Shown: positions 1-6,288, counted from the stretch's first letter. The stretch is 7,980 nt of DNA from UBA6016 sp964568395 (GCA_964568395.1 CAZMPN010000033.1:1-7980), one strand, 5' to 3'. Notes: generated from the letters alone by a model not told the origin. Translations and numbers: made by a program.

Positions 1-272
1 AATACGCAAAGAGCTTTTGATATACCGTGTCTAAGAGCTTCCGCTTGACCAGCTATACCGCCGCCGATTGTCGTAGCTTTGATGTCTACGCTTGTAGTTT
101 GTTTTGTAGCTACTATCGGTTGAGCAACTTTCATTTTAAGCACTTCAAGACCGCCTAGCCAGCCGTCAAGGTCTTTGCCGTTTACTTCGATTTTGCCAGT
201 TCCAGGAGTAAGCCATACTCTAGCAATAGCAGTTTTTCTTTTGCCTGTAGCGTAAATAATTTTTTTCGCCAT
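1..272 (-). CDS. rpsI: 30S ribosomal protein S9 (partial, C-terminus beyond window)
   Basis: Small-subunit ribosomal protein uS9, whose C-terminal tail reaches the P-site tRNA; the tail lies outside this window. Ninety N-terminal residues are visible out of roughly 130 usual for the family. The N-terminal GKRKTAIARVW block (residues 10-20) and the S9 signature GGGIAGQAEALRHG (70-83) are both present and intact. The start is ATG at 272-270. Its A is also the last base of the rplM stop codon (TAATG), so the two genes overlap by one base and are almost certainly cotranscribed and translationally coupled. This L13-S9 order is the standard bacterial arrangement. Identification is secure; only the 3' end is missing. 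Confidence 0.97.
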   Translation of the reverse strand, partial: MAKKIIYATGKRKTAIARVWLTPGTGKIEVNGKDLDGWLGGLEVLKMKVAQPIVATKQTTSVDIKATTIGGGIAGQAEALRHGISKALCV

Positions 273-697
273 TAGTTAGCCTTTAGTTGTGCTGTATGAG
301 GATGCTCAGCGCCCTCGTACACTTTTAGTTTTTTTAGCATCGCTCTACCTAGAGTAGTCTTTGGAAGCATGCCTCTTGCCGCAAGTTTAAATAGTTTTTC
401 AGGGTTTTTTTCGATTAGTTCGCCAAGCTTTTCGCTTTTTACGCCGCCGAAGTATCCTGTGTGTCTATGATAAACTTTTTGCTCTTTTTTGTTTGTTCCC
501 GTGAATATCACGTCTTTAGCGTTTATAACGACTACATAGTCGCCGCAATCAACATTAGGTGTGAAAGACGGTTTGTGTTTGCCTCTAAGGATAGTAGCTA
601 TTTCAGTTACTATTCTACCGAAAGGTTTTGCGGAAGCGTCTATCAGTATCCAATCTCTTTTGACTTCGCTAGAATTTACCATTTTAGTGGTTTTCAT
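272..697 (-). CDS. rplM: 50S ribosomal protein L13
   Basis: Large-subunit ribosomal protein uL13, an early-assembly 23S rRNA binding protein. The 141 residues match the usual bacterial length. Visible family blocks are RDWILIDA near residue 15, the FTPNVDCGDYVVVINA region around 45-60, YHRHTGYFGG around 76-85, and the highly conserved RGMLPKTTLGRAMLKKLKVY near 108-127, ending in EHPHTAQ. The start ATG at 697-695 is preceded by AAAGGA with a six-base spacer, a good ribosome binding site. It is the first gene of the rplM-rpsI pair and shares one base with rpsI. A TACAAT -10-like box lies about 30 bases upstream. Confidence 0.97.
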   Translation of the reverse strand: MKTTKMVNSSEVKRDWILIDASAKPFGRIVTEIATILRGKHKPSFTPNVDCGDYVVVINAKDVIFTGTNKKEQKVYHRHTGYFGGVKSEKLGELIEKNPEKLFKLAARGMLPKTTLGRAMLKKLKVYEGAEHPHTAQLKAN

Positions 698-726
698 AAA
701 GCGTCCTTTTTTATAAGTGAGCCGGA

Positions 727-732
727 ATTGTA
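727..732 (-). promoter_or_regulatory. Probable -10 box of rplM-rpsI
   Basis: On the minus strand the sequence reads CACTACAATTCC, with TACAAT (5 of 6 to TATAAT) about 30 bases ahead of the rplM ATG. The upstream DNA (733-770) is AT-rich with T-runs, as in Campylobacterota sigma70 promoters, which lack a clear -35 box. Transcription would start near 720 and give a leader of about 23 bases containing the AAAGGA site. It was recognised by eye only, and readthrough from the asparaginase-like gene is an alternative source of transcript because I see no terminator in the gap. Confidence 0.4.
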
Positions 733-767
733 GTGTAGTTAAACTTAAAAATTGTTTAAATTAAGTA

Positions 768-1259
768 TTATTTAAGCGCCCTGAAAACGCCCGCTTCTCT
801 GTCTTTGTAGATTTCGTTGTGCGGCAGCACTATGGAGTGCATAGAGATATAGATGCCGTTTTGCGGCTTGGCCCGCAAGAAGCCGACGGCGCATGCGAAG
901 TTGAAAATAGCTTCGTCTTTTTCTATGGAGTAAGGCTTCATGGCTCCGACAAGCACGACTTTTTTATCTTTGACGCTTTCACTCAAAACTTCGGCGGATT
1001 TGTCCATCGTATCGGTACCGTGCAAAATGATGACATTTTCCTCATCTGCACTCTTTACAGTATCTGCAAGTAGCACCCTATCGTCATTCGTCATATCGAG
1101 AGAGTCTTTGCCGATAATAGAGATCTCTCTTACGGCTAGATTTCCTCTCGCCAGAGAGTATATATTTCCGGCCACGCTTGGGCCAATATCCAGCTCTCCC
1201 GTTATTTCGTTATAGACTTTGTTGATAGTGCCGCCGGTCGAGATTATTAGGAGGTTCAT
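768..1259 (-). CDS. Small asparaginase-domain protein (N-terminal catalytic domain only)
   Basis: 163-residue protein matching only the N-terminal domain of L-asparaginases, which are usually about 330 residues. Active-site motifs are kept: TGGTI at 8-12 with the nucleophile-equivalent Thr11; KDSLDM with Ser53 at the place of E. coli AnsB Ser58; HGTDTM at 80-85 with Thr82/Asp83 (AnsB Thr89/Asp90); and Lys152 in EIYKD, which aligns with AnsB Lys162. The C-terminal domain, which supplies a Glu to the neighbouring active site in the classical tetramer, is absent and no further coding sequence follows. Short asparaginase-domain proteins occur as a family, so this is probably not a truncation, but the substrate is unknown. 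I chose ATG 1259 because it gives the family-like start MNLLIISTGGTI; an in-frame ATG at 1277 adds six residues. Neither has a clear Shine-Dalgarno site. The gene starts two bases after the stop of the 388-residue gene. No signal peptide is seen, so it is probably cytoplasmic. Confidence 0.8.
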   Translation of the reverse strand: MNLLIISTGGTINKVYNEITGELDIGPSVAGNIYSLARGNLAVREISIIGKDSLDMTNDDRVLLADTVKSADEENVIILHGTDTMDKSAEVLSESVKDKKVVLVGAMKPYSIEKDEAIFNFACAVGFLRAKPQNGIYISMHSIVLPHNEIYKDREAGVFRALK

Positions 1260-1261
1260 TG

Positions 1262-2428
1262 TTAGTTTTTTGCCCATTGCTTAATTTGGCTAAATATTTC
1301 AACCGACTTTACAACAACATCATTATCTGTTTTAACATTACTAATGTCAAATTTAGGCACAGTGTAATCAACATTTTCTTGGTATTGTTTCCAATCCTTA
1401 TCAAACTCAATTAAATAATCTTTGTTTTTAGAATGTATAGCCGTTATAATATTTACACCAGCCCTATATAGTGGTGTATATTTTGGATATTCGGCGTCGA
1501 TAAATCCTTCAAATTTTGCTCTTACATCGCCGTAATTTTTAAGTCTTTCTTCAATGTCAATGTTGTTATAGTTTATCAACCCATCATCTTTAAATTTCAA
1601 AGCGCTAAAGTGCCCTTTTATATCTATTTTCAAGTTACTTAGGTCGGTGTTATTTGAGCCCATGTCATAAAATAATGAAACTAATTGCCTACCGACATTA
1701 AAAATGTGCCCAACTTTGATTTTTTCTGAGCCATCAATTTCTTTATGTAAAATTTGTACATTTATAAAATGCTTGCTGTTATCATAAATCAAATCGAATT
1801 TCCAGCTAACAATTAATACTACTCCCACAAAAATTGCTAACACTGGTCTATGTTTTAAAAAACTCAAATACCATGTAAAATTTTTTATATATTCCGGTGC
1901 ATTATGGCTATTCCTAATGCTATTAATTAGTTGTGGATTTTCTCTTTTGTACAAGTCACTATTTTCAAGCATTATAATGATTCTGCAAACTTCCTTGAGT
2001 AAGGCGAGTTGTTTTTCAAAAAGAATATTCATAGCTTCAATAGAGTAAATTTGTATTTTATTTAATTCAATTACGGTCTTTGAGGAGTTATAAATATTTT
2101 CTAATTCTTTTATTCGTTCTTCATTGAAGCAATATTTTTTCAAATTGAAAACAACGGATGTCAATGTCGGATATGTAGAAAAATCATTATTAATTGAAAC
2201 GAGAAGAAAATATGATTCTTGCGCAAACGCTCTTCCTGCAGCGTATACTTGTGTAAGTTTTTCACGATATTGCTGTTTTAAATTGTAAACGGACTCGAAA
2301 TCTTCGCCATTTTTTAAATACGACCAATCTGCTTCATTTTCCTTAAATATTAAGCCAATATTATGCAGCGCAAATATCTCTTTTTCAACTTCCTTAAAAT
2401 CAACCCTTACATTAAAACCATTTTCCAA
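1262..2428 (-). CDS. Unrecognised single-pass membrane protein, 388 aa, AT-rich
   Basis: I do not recognise this family. The N-terminal ~185 residues look alpha-helical and charged. One hydrophobic stretch, PVLAIFVGVVLIVSW (about 195-209), follows the basic FLKHRP and is the only likely transmembrane helix. The C-terminal ~175 residues are mixed alpha/beta and rich in Asp, Asn and Lys. There is no signal peptide, so a large domain probably sits on each side of the membrane, with orientation unresolved. The start is TTG at 2428-2426, preceded by AGAGG at good spacing; that site lies in the end of the upstream antitoxin remnant. Base composition differs from the neighbours: 12 of 60 bases in 2041-2100 are G/C, against 28 of 60 in 4561-4620 of the kinase gene. 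AT-rich codons and a position beside toxin-antitoxin genes suggest horizontal acquisition. A link to defence or toxin function is inference from context only. Confidence 0.75.
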   Translation of the reverse strand: MENGFNVRVDFKEVEKEIFALHNIGLIFKENEADWSYLKNGEDFESVYNLKQQYREKLTQVYAAGRAFAQESYFLLVSINNDFSTYPTLTSVVFNLKKYCFNEERIKELENIYNSSKTVIELNKIQIYSIEAMNILFEKQLALLKEVCRIIIMLENSDLYKRENPQLINSIRNSHNAPEYIKNFTWYLSFLKHRPVLAIFVGVVLIVSWKFDLIYDNSKHFINVQILHKEIDGSEKIKVGHIFNVGRQLVSLFYDMGSNNTDLSNLKIDIKGHFSALKFKDDGLINYNNIDIEERLKNYGDVRAKFEGFIDAEYPKYTPLYRAGVNIITAIHSKNKDYLIEFDKDWKQYQENVDYTVPKFDISNVKTDNDVVVKSVEIFSQIKQWAKN

Positions 2429-2429
2429 A

Positions 2430-2600
2430 TTACACCTCTAACTTTATCTTCCCCATAGCATAGTTATGCACAAGTGTCTGGATGGTTTTGATAGCCGACT
2501 TTTTCATCATCCGCAAGTGGAGCACTTGCCCATTCACCACTCTCGATTTCACCCAAAAGCTCTAATTCGTCATCTTCTAAGCATGTCTGTTTTTACTCAT
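2430..2600 (-). pseudogene. Decayed CopG-type antitoxin remnant
   Basis: Two reading frames on the minus strand each carry part of what looks like one antitoxin of the widespread CopG/BrnA-like type. After ATG 2600 (MSKN) the frame stops at once. One inserted A in the AAAAA run would open a frame reading LEDDELELLGEIESGEW, the typical acidic N-terminus of these antitoxins. That frame stops after GYQNHPDTCA. In another frame, MMKKSAIKTIQTLVHNYAMG then KIKLEV ends in TAA at 2432-2430 and resembles the family C-terminus (pattern YQTL...HKYxxGKL). The central ribbon-helix-helix segment is largely missing. So the gene seems to have lost an internal stretch and picked up a frameshift. Its ATG overlaps the HEPN stop (ATGA). 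No matching toxin is present beside it. The family assignment comes from remembered family patterns, not a search. Confidence 0.55.
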
Positions 2601-2953
2601 TTTGACAACGCTGCCGTTATTTTGCTTTTTAGTTCTGCCAATTCATCATTACAGATATCATAAATTATTTCGGCGTTAATATCTATATAGTGATGTGAGA
2701 TAATCTCTCGTAGCTTCACGATATTGCTCCAGTATTCCGTGTCGTCATCAAGTATCTCTCGGTCTGTTTTGAGAATATTTTTGACCGCTTCGCCTATTGT
2801 TTGAAGTCGCATAGATATTGAATCGAGCTTTTCTAGTCCGTCGTCGTCTTTTAGAAAATCGCCCGAAGACTCGATAACTGCAAACCTTTTTTCTATAAGC
2901 GCTATGCTTGAGAGTATATACTCTAGTAGTTCTGTCGTATTTTTCTTATCCAA
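2597..2953 (-). CDS. HEPN-domain toxin (HepT-like, DUF86)
   Basis: 118-residue all-helical HEPN protein of the HepT/DUF86 class, an RNase toxin paired with an MNT nucleotidyltransferase. The diagnostic RX4HXY motif is intact: Arg82, EIIS, His87, His88, Tyr89. The preceding RLQTIGEAVKNIL block (49-61) is characteristic of this class. In the studied Shewanella pair the motif Tyr is AMPylated by the MNT partner to silence the toxin, and that Tyr is kept here. I chose TTG at 2953 because GAGAGG lies six bases before it; the in-frame TTG at 2959 has no spacer from that site. The start overlaps the MNT gene by 8 bases, which fits a coupled toxin-antitoxin operon. The stop overlaps the ATG of the antitoxin remnant. 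The protein appears complete, with no missing motif. Confidence 0.88.
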   Translation of the reverse strand: MDKKNTTELLEYILSSIALIEKRFAVIESSGDFLKDDDGLEKLDSISMRLQTIGEAVKNILKTDREILDDDTEYWSNIVKLREIISHHYIDINAEIIYDICNDELAELKSKITAALSK

Positions 2954-3239
2954 ATACAACCTCTCTTTGGATATTTTGATACAGCGATTCTCTCATGTTT
3001 TTGTGGGGGTAGAACATATCTACTTTTTTGCCCAGCAGGCTCTCTAGCTTGTTCCACGCACCTGCGATATTGCGAAATTTTGGAGCGTCAAACTCTGCGT
3101 ATATGTCGATGTCGCTGGACTCATCGGCGCATCCTTTGGCGTAGCTGCCGAAAATCCCTATTTTGCGGATACCATACTGCTCTTGCAACTCTTCACTATG
3201 CTCTTTTAGCAGCTGCAGGATTTGCTCTTTGTTGTTCAC
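2946..3239 (-). CDS. MNT-type nucleotidyltransferase antitoxin (MntA-like)
   Basis: 97-residue minimal nucleotidyltransferase of the MntA/MNT family. Catalytic features are complete: GSYAKG at 31-36, the GSX10DXD pattern (Gly31, Ser32, Asp43, Asp45) and a third carboxylate, Asp74, in KKVDMF. In characterised MntA-HepT pairs this enzyme transfers AMP from ATP to the toxin's tyrosine. I chose the GTG at 3239 because it gives the family-like start MNNKEQILQLLKEH and has GAGGA upstream. The longer TTG start at 3260 adds seven residues and has no Shine-Dalgarno site. It lies 27 bases after rdgB with no visible terminator, so it may be read from the upstream operon as well as from its own promoter. 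It overlaps the toxin gene by 8 bases. Confidence 0.88.
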   Translation of the reverse strand: MNNKEQILQLLKEHSEELQEQYGIRKIGIFGSYAKGCADESSDIDIYAEFDAPKFRNIAGAWNKLESLLGKKVDMFYPHKNMRESLYQNIQREVVFG

Positions 3240-3266
3240 AGCCTGTTTTCCTCGTCGCAAACTATT

Positions 3267-3869
3267 TTATTTTATGCTATCAAGAAGCACCTTAGCAAGC
3301 TCCAACGCCTTGCCCCTATGCGAAATCTTGTTTTTTATCTCATCGTCCAGTTCGCCAAGGGTCTTGTCGAAGCCCTCCGGAATAAACATCGGGTCGTATC
3401 CGAAGCCTTTGTCGCCTCTAGGCGTAGTGATGGCCGTGCCGTACATATGTCCATGGACCGTAGATATACCGTCTTTGGTCGCTATCGCTATCGCGGCGGT
3501 ATAGTGCGCCGTGGAGCTCTCATACCCAGCCGACTTGATAGATTCGACCAGTTTTTGCAGGTTCTCTTTGTCGTTTGCGCCGACACCGGCATATCTAGCG
3601 CTATAAATACCGGGGGCTCCGTCCAGCACGTCTACGCATATGCCGCTATCATCGGAGAGCACTATCGCTTCATCGTCGCCCAGGGCGTCATATACGGCTT
3701 TTGCCTTTATGACGGCGTTGTCTTTGAACGTAAGGCCGTCCTCTTCTATATGAAACGGCGCTATGATGTCGGTATAGTTGACTACGAGAAAACCGTCCAT
3801 CATGTTTTTTATCTCTACGACCTTGCCTTTGTTCGAAGTCGCAAGCACTATTTTTCTACTCAACCTCAT
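3267..3869 (-). CDS. rdgB: XTP/dITP (non-canonical purine NTP) pyrophosphatase, RdgB/HAM1 family
   Basis: Hydrolyses ITP, dITP and XTP to monophosphates plus pyrophosphate, keeping deaminated purines out of DNA and RNA; cytoplasmic. About 200 residues, normal for the family. Motifs: ATSNKGKVVEI (10-20), FKDNAVIKA (48-56), catalytic SDDSG (72-76), DGAPGIYSARYAG (83-95), GFGYDP (155-160) and SHRGKAL (183-189). The start is not settled. ATG 3869 is given here, but AAGGG abuts it directly; TTG 3863, six bases past AAGGG, has better spacing and would begin MSRKIVLATSNKGK. A longer in-frame start at 3902 lies inside the upstream small gene and adds residues not typical of the family. Its 5' end overlaps the 35-codon membrane-protein gene by 8-14 bases, suggesting translational coupling to the two-component operon. 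Confidence 0.95.
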   Translation of the reverse strand: MRLSRKIVLATSNKGKVVEIKNMMDGFLVVNYTDIIAPFHIEEDGLTFKDNAVIKAKAVYDALGDDEAIVLSDDSGICVDVLDGAPGIYSARYAGVGANDKENLQKLVESIKSAGYESSTAHYTAAIAIATKDGISTVHGHMYGTAITTPRGDKGFGYDPMFIPEGFDKTLGELDDEIKNKISHRGKALELAKVLLDSIK

Positions 3870-3963
3870 CCCTTTTTTTCTTAAGCTCGAATATCCTGAC
3901 AAACAAATACAAAACCACGCCTACAAAAACAAGGCCGGCAGCTTCCGTCAAAATCGTATACAA
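3856..3963 (-). CDS. Putative 35-residue single-pass membrane protein
   Basis: Short open frame filling the gap between the kinase gene and rdgB. It starts with TTG at 3963-3961, two bases after the kinase stop, and ends with TAG at 3858-3856. The translation begins MYTILTEAAG and contains a clean hydrophobic span LVFVGVVLYLFV (about 11-22) followed by a basic/acidic tail RIFELKKKRDEVE, i.e. one transmembrane helix with a charged, probably cytoplasmic C-terminus. Its ribosome binding site is weak (AGAG eight bases upstream), and coupling to the kinase stop is likely. It overlaps the 5' end of rdgB. I know no family name; a small kinase-associated or structural membrane protein is only a guess. 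Evidence for coding is the amphipathic layout and the tight packing on both sides. Confidence 0.55.
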   Translation of the reverse strand: MYTILTEAAGLVFVGVVLYLFVRIFELKKKRDEVE

Positions 3964-3965
3964 GC

Positions 3966-5219
3966 CTAACTCTTTTTGTTGAAGTCTATAAAAAAGCGGT
4001 TTAATCCCTCTTCGTGCGCATACTCCAGCTCCAAAGAGTGCTTTCTTAGTATCTTTGAGACGATGGAGAGTCCAAGTCCGTATCCGCCGGAAAGCCTAGC
4101 CTTGTCGCCCTTCGTAAACGCGCCGATATAGTACGATATGTCCTTCTCAAGCTTGTCGCCGCGGCTAAGCACCGAGAGCACTCCGTTTTTGGCTTCGAAT
4201 ATCGCGGTTTTGTCGTCGGAGTATTTTATGGCGTTTTCAAGCAGGTTTTTTAGCGCCATCGTAAAATATCTGACATCCACGTCGACATCAAAAATCTGCT
4301 CGCTTATATTTTTGCACTCCGCGTTATCCGCCATCGCCGCCACCGTCTTCATGTACAGATCGGCGGTACTGACGGTCTCGATTTTGAGCGTGCCGAAAGA
4401 GAGTTCCTCGTTTTCAAGAAGCATCGTGGTTAGGCTATCCATAGACTCTACGGCCTTCTGAATGCTCTCTTTGTACTTCGATGCGTCTATAAATCCGAGT
4501 GCGAGCTTGATTTTCATGATAGGGGTGCGGAGTTCGTGGCTTATATTCGCCAGTAGCTCCTCTTTGTCGACAAGCAGCTCCTCTTTTTCTTTTAAAAGCG
4601 CTTCCATCTTGTCGGCGACGGCGTTAAACTCCGCGGCGAGCTCGCCTATTTCACCCTCCGAGCTTATCCTTGCCCTGGCAGACAAGTCTCCCGCCGCAAA
4701 ATCCTCCATCCTGGCCTTAAGCCGCCTAATAGGAGAAAAGAGGTTCATAACGACCAGATACAAAAGCACGTTCGAGATGATAGCGCCCGTAAAAAGAAGG
4801 AGTACGCCGTGGCGCTCAAAAAAGCCCTGCCTCAAAAGATTGTCCTTGATGACGAGCTGCCGCCCCAAAACACTGATACGTATAAAAGAGTGCCCCTCTT
4901 CGTCTTTATAGATCTCCACCGTATCGAAGTTTCTAGTTACGGCGCCCACTAGCTTCATGGCCGTCAGATTTACGTCGCATGCGTCCGAAAAGCACATAAG
5001 CTCCAAAGAGTTCGTACCGAGCTCCTTTTCCAGCTCCTCCACGTCGTCTTCGATAATATTCTTCTTGATTGAGGAGGCGAGCTGGATGTATCGCTTCGTC
5101 GTTAGCGTCTCCAGCCTGACCGCATTTTGCTTGATTACGTCGTAGGCTATGAAAGAAAGAAAGAATATCGCCGTCAAAAAGAGCAGCGTTACTTTGACGA
5201 AAAGCGAGTTTTGGCTCAT
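3966..5219 (-). CDS. Sensor histidine kinase, ArsS-like
   Basis: 417-residue membrane kinase. Layout: TM1 about 7-27; a ~110-residue periplasmic sensor region; TM2 about 138-159; HAMP linker about 160-213; DHp helix with NISHELRTP and phospho-acceptor His228; then an HATPase domain with N-box KNLLENAIKYSDD (Asn325/Asn329) and glycine-rich GGYGLGLSIV (378-387). The G1-type box is atypical (SRGDKLEKD), as I recall for ArsS/CusS-like kinases of this phylum. The layout and partner fit the H. pylori ArsS (HP0165) family, which responds to low pH in Helicobacter; the signal here is unknown. The sensor region carries a Cys pair, CFSDAC (76 and 81), that could form a disulfide or bind metal. ATG 5219 overlaps the regulator stop by four bases (ATGA). 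Confidence 0.92.
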   Translation of the reverse strand: MSQNSLFVKVTLLFLTAIFFLSFIAYDVIKQNAVRLETLTTKRYIQLASSIKKNIIEDDVEELEKELGTNSLELMCFSDACDVNLTAMKLVGAVTRNFDTVEIYKDEEGHSFIRISVLGRQLVIKDNLLRQGFFERHGVLLLFTGAIISNVLLYLVVMNLFSPIRRLKARMEDFAAGDLSARARISSEGEIGELAAEFNAVADKMEALLKEKEELLVDKEELLANISHELRTPIMKIKLALGFIDASKYKESIQKAVESMDSLTTMLLENEELSFGTLKIETVSTADLYMKTVAAMADNAECKNISEQIFDVDVDVRYFTMALKNLLENAIKYSDDKTAIFEAKNGVLSVLSRGDKLEKDISYYIGAFTKGDKARLSGGYGLGLSIVSKILRKHSLELEYAHEEGLNRFFIDFNKKS

Positions 5220-5884
5220 TGACCTATAAATTTATAGCCGATGCCCCATACCGACTTGATATATTTTGGATTTTTCGGATCGTCCCCGAGTTTATTTCTT
5301 AGCTTGCTGACAAGCACGTCCACGTTTCTGCTCGTCGAATCCCAGTTTAGAAACTCTATCGCATTGGCTATATCGTCTCTGTTCAAGGCTTTGCCTTTGC
5401 TGTTTAGGAAAAGCCTCATAAGTTCGTATTCGGAATTCGTAAGAGCCAGCGATTCGCCCCTAAATTTAATAGTCATGGCGCGCTCGTCCACCGTAAATTC
5501 GGCGTCGCTCTCTTTTTCCTCCCGCTTATATCTTCTGAGTACCGCCTCTATTCTTTTGACAAGCTCTATCGGCTCGTATCCTTTCGTCAGATAGTCGTCC
5601 GCGCCCAAATCGAGACCGAGCACTTTATCACTCGTATTTCCCCTGGCGGATGAGATAATTATCGGCAATCCATACTCGGACTTTATCTTTTTGCACACCT
5701 CGAAACCGTTCATCTCCGGCAACATAAGGTCAAGTACAACGAGATCAAAACTGTCGTTTTTTAGCGCCTCGAACGCATCGGATGGCTTCGTCGCACACAC
5801 CACGCTCATACCGTACCCGCTTAGATGCTCGCTTAGAAGCTCGCCTATCTCTTTGTCGTCTTCTATTAAAAGTATTTTGCTCAA
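5216..5884 (-). CDS. OmpR-family response regulator, ArsR (HP0166)-like
   Basis: 222-residue DNA-binding regulator. Receiver domain 1-117: acidic pocket Glu8/Asp9/Asp10, phospho-acceptor Asp52 in VLDLMLP, Ser79 in IISSAR, and Lys101 in DDYLTKG. A winged-helix output domain follows (about 127-220), with SEYELMRLFL and the SRNVDVLVSKLRNKL recognition-helix region, ending VWGIGYKF. It closely resembles H. pylori ArsR (HP0166), including ISSAR and the GADDYL stretch. Oddity: the residue after the switch Lys is Gly102 where nearly all family members have Pro (KP). The start codon is TTG at 5884-5882 with AAGGA eight bases upstream; no in-frame ATG is available. It overlaps the stop of the Spy-like gene by three bases and the kinase start by four, so all three should be one operon. 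Confidence 0.93.
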   Translation of the reverse strand: MSKILLIEDDKEIGELLSEHLSGYGMSVVCATKPSDAFEALKNDSFDLVVLDLMLPEMNGFEVCKKIKSEYGLPIIISSARGNTSDKVLGLDLGADDYLTKGYEPIELVKRIEAVLRRYKREEKESDAEFTVDERAMTIKFRGESLALTNSEYELMRLFLNSKGKALNRDDIANAIEFLNWDSTSRNVDVLVSKLRNKLGDDPKNPKYIKSVWGIGYKFIGQ

Positions 5885-6288
5885 TCCATCATTCCTTGGA
5901 ATTTTTTTATAAACTGCTCTCTTTGTTTCGGCGTCAAAACCTTATGTATACTGCCGAGCAAAGAAGCCTTCGCATTCACGCCGACGTCGTTCGCGTCACC
6001 CGCCAAAGATCTTATGTAGCTTTTGTCTATATCGTCACTCTGGAACTTCTTTACATTTTGGACGGCTTTTTTCTCTTTTTGCGACTGAAACTCTTTTAGG
6101 GCTTGATTTATATACTCTTTTTGCGAAGGATTTATACCCTCCGTTTTTTCAAGCCCGTAGTACAGCTTCTTTTCAAAGGTCGATTTTCTGCACTCGCTCT
6201 TTTCGAAAAAATCGTCGTCGCACAAAGCGCTCTCGATACAAATCGCCGACACACAAAACACAAACAGTCTCTTTGAGAAATATAGCAT
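5881..6288 (-). CDS. Periplasmic Spy/CpxP-like (LTXXQ) protein
   Basis: 135-residue secreted helical protein. The N-terminus FSKRLFVFCVSAICIESALC is a signal peptide, with probable cleavage after ALC before DDDFFEK; it lacks a proper lipobox. The mature part is charged and helical, with the LTXXQ motif LTPKQREQF (118-126) near the C-terminus and a degenerate partner INPSQKEYI (52-60). That pairing is the mark of Spy/CpxP proteins, which act as periplasmic chaperones or, for CpxP, dampen a sensor kinase. ATG 6288 has GGAG six bases upstream; the longer TTG start at 6306 has none and would precede the signal peptide. Being first in an operon with an ArsRS-like pair suggests it modulates or reports to that kinase, which is inference. 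C-terminal QGMMD overlaps the regulator start. Confidence 0.75.
   Translation of the reverse strand: MLYFSKRLFVFCVSAICIESALCDDDFFEKSECRKSTFEKKLYYGLEKTEGINPSQKEYINQALKEFQSQKEKKAVQNVKKFQSDDIDKSYIRSLAGDANDVGVNAKASLLGSIHKVLTPKQREQFIKKFQGMMD

Noticed and set aside
461..733. Plus-strand open frame opposite rplM
   Set aside because: Low-complexity antisense translation of a ribosomal protein gene and its promoter.
739..759. TTAAAC/GTTTAA inverted repeat between the asparaginase-like gene and rplM as a terminator
   Set aside because: Only six AT-rich pairs with a nine-base loop and no T-tract on the minus strand; too weak to call.
3870..3902. Longer rdgB start at 3902
   Set aside because: It adds residues read from the 35-codon membrane gene that are not typical of RdgB and has no Shine-Dalgarno site.
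4462..4911. Plus-strand open frame of 149 codons opposite the kinase gene
   Set aside because: Serine-rich antisense translation of a clear histidine kinase gene; no ribosome binding site or recognisable domain.
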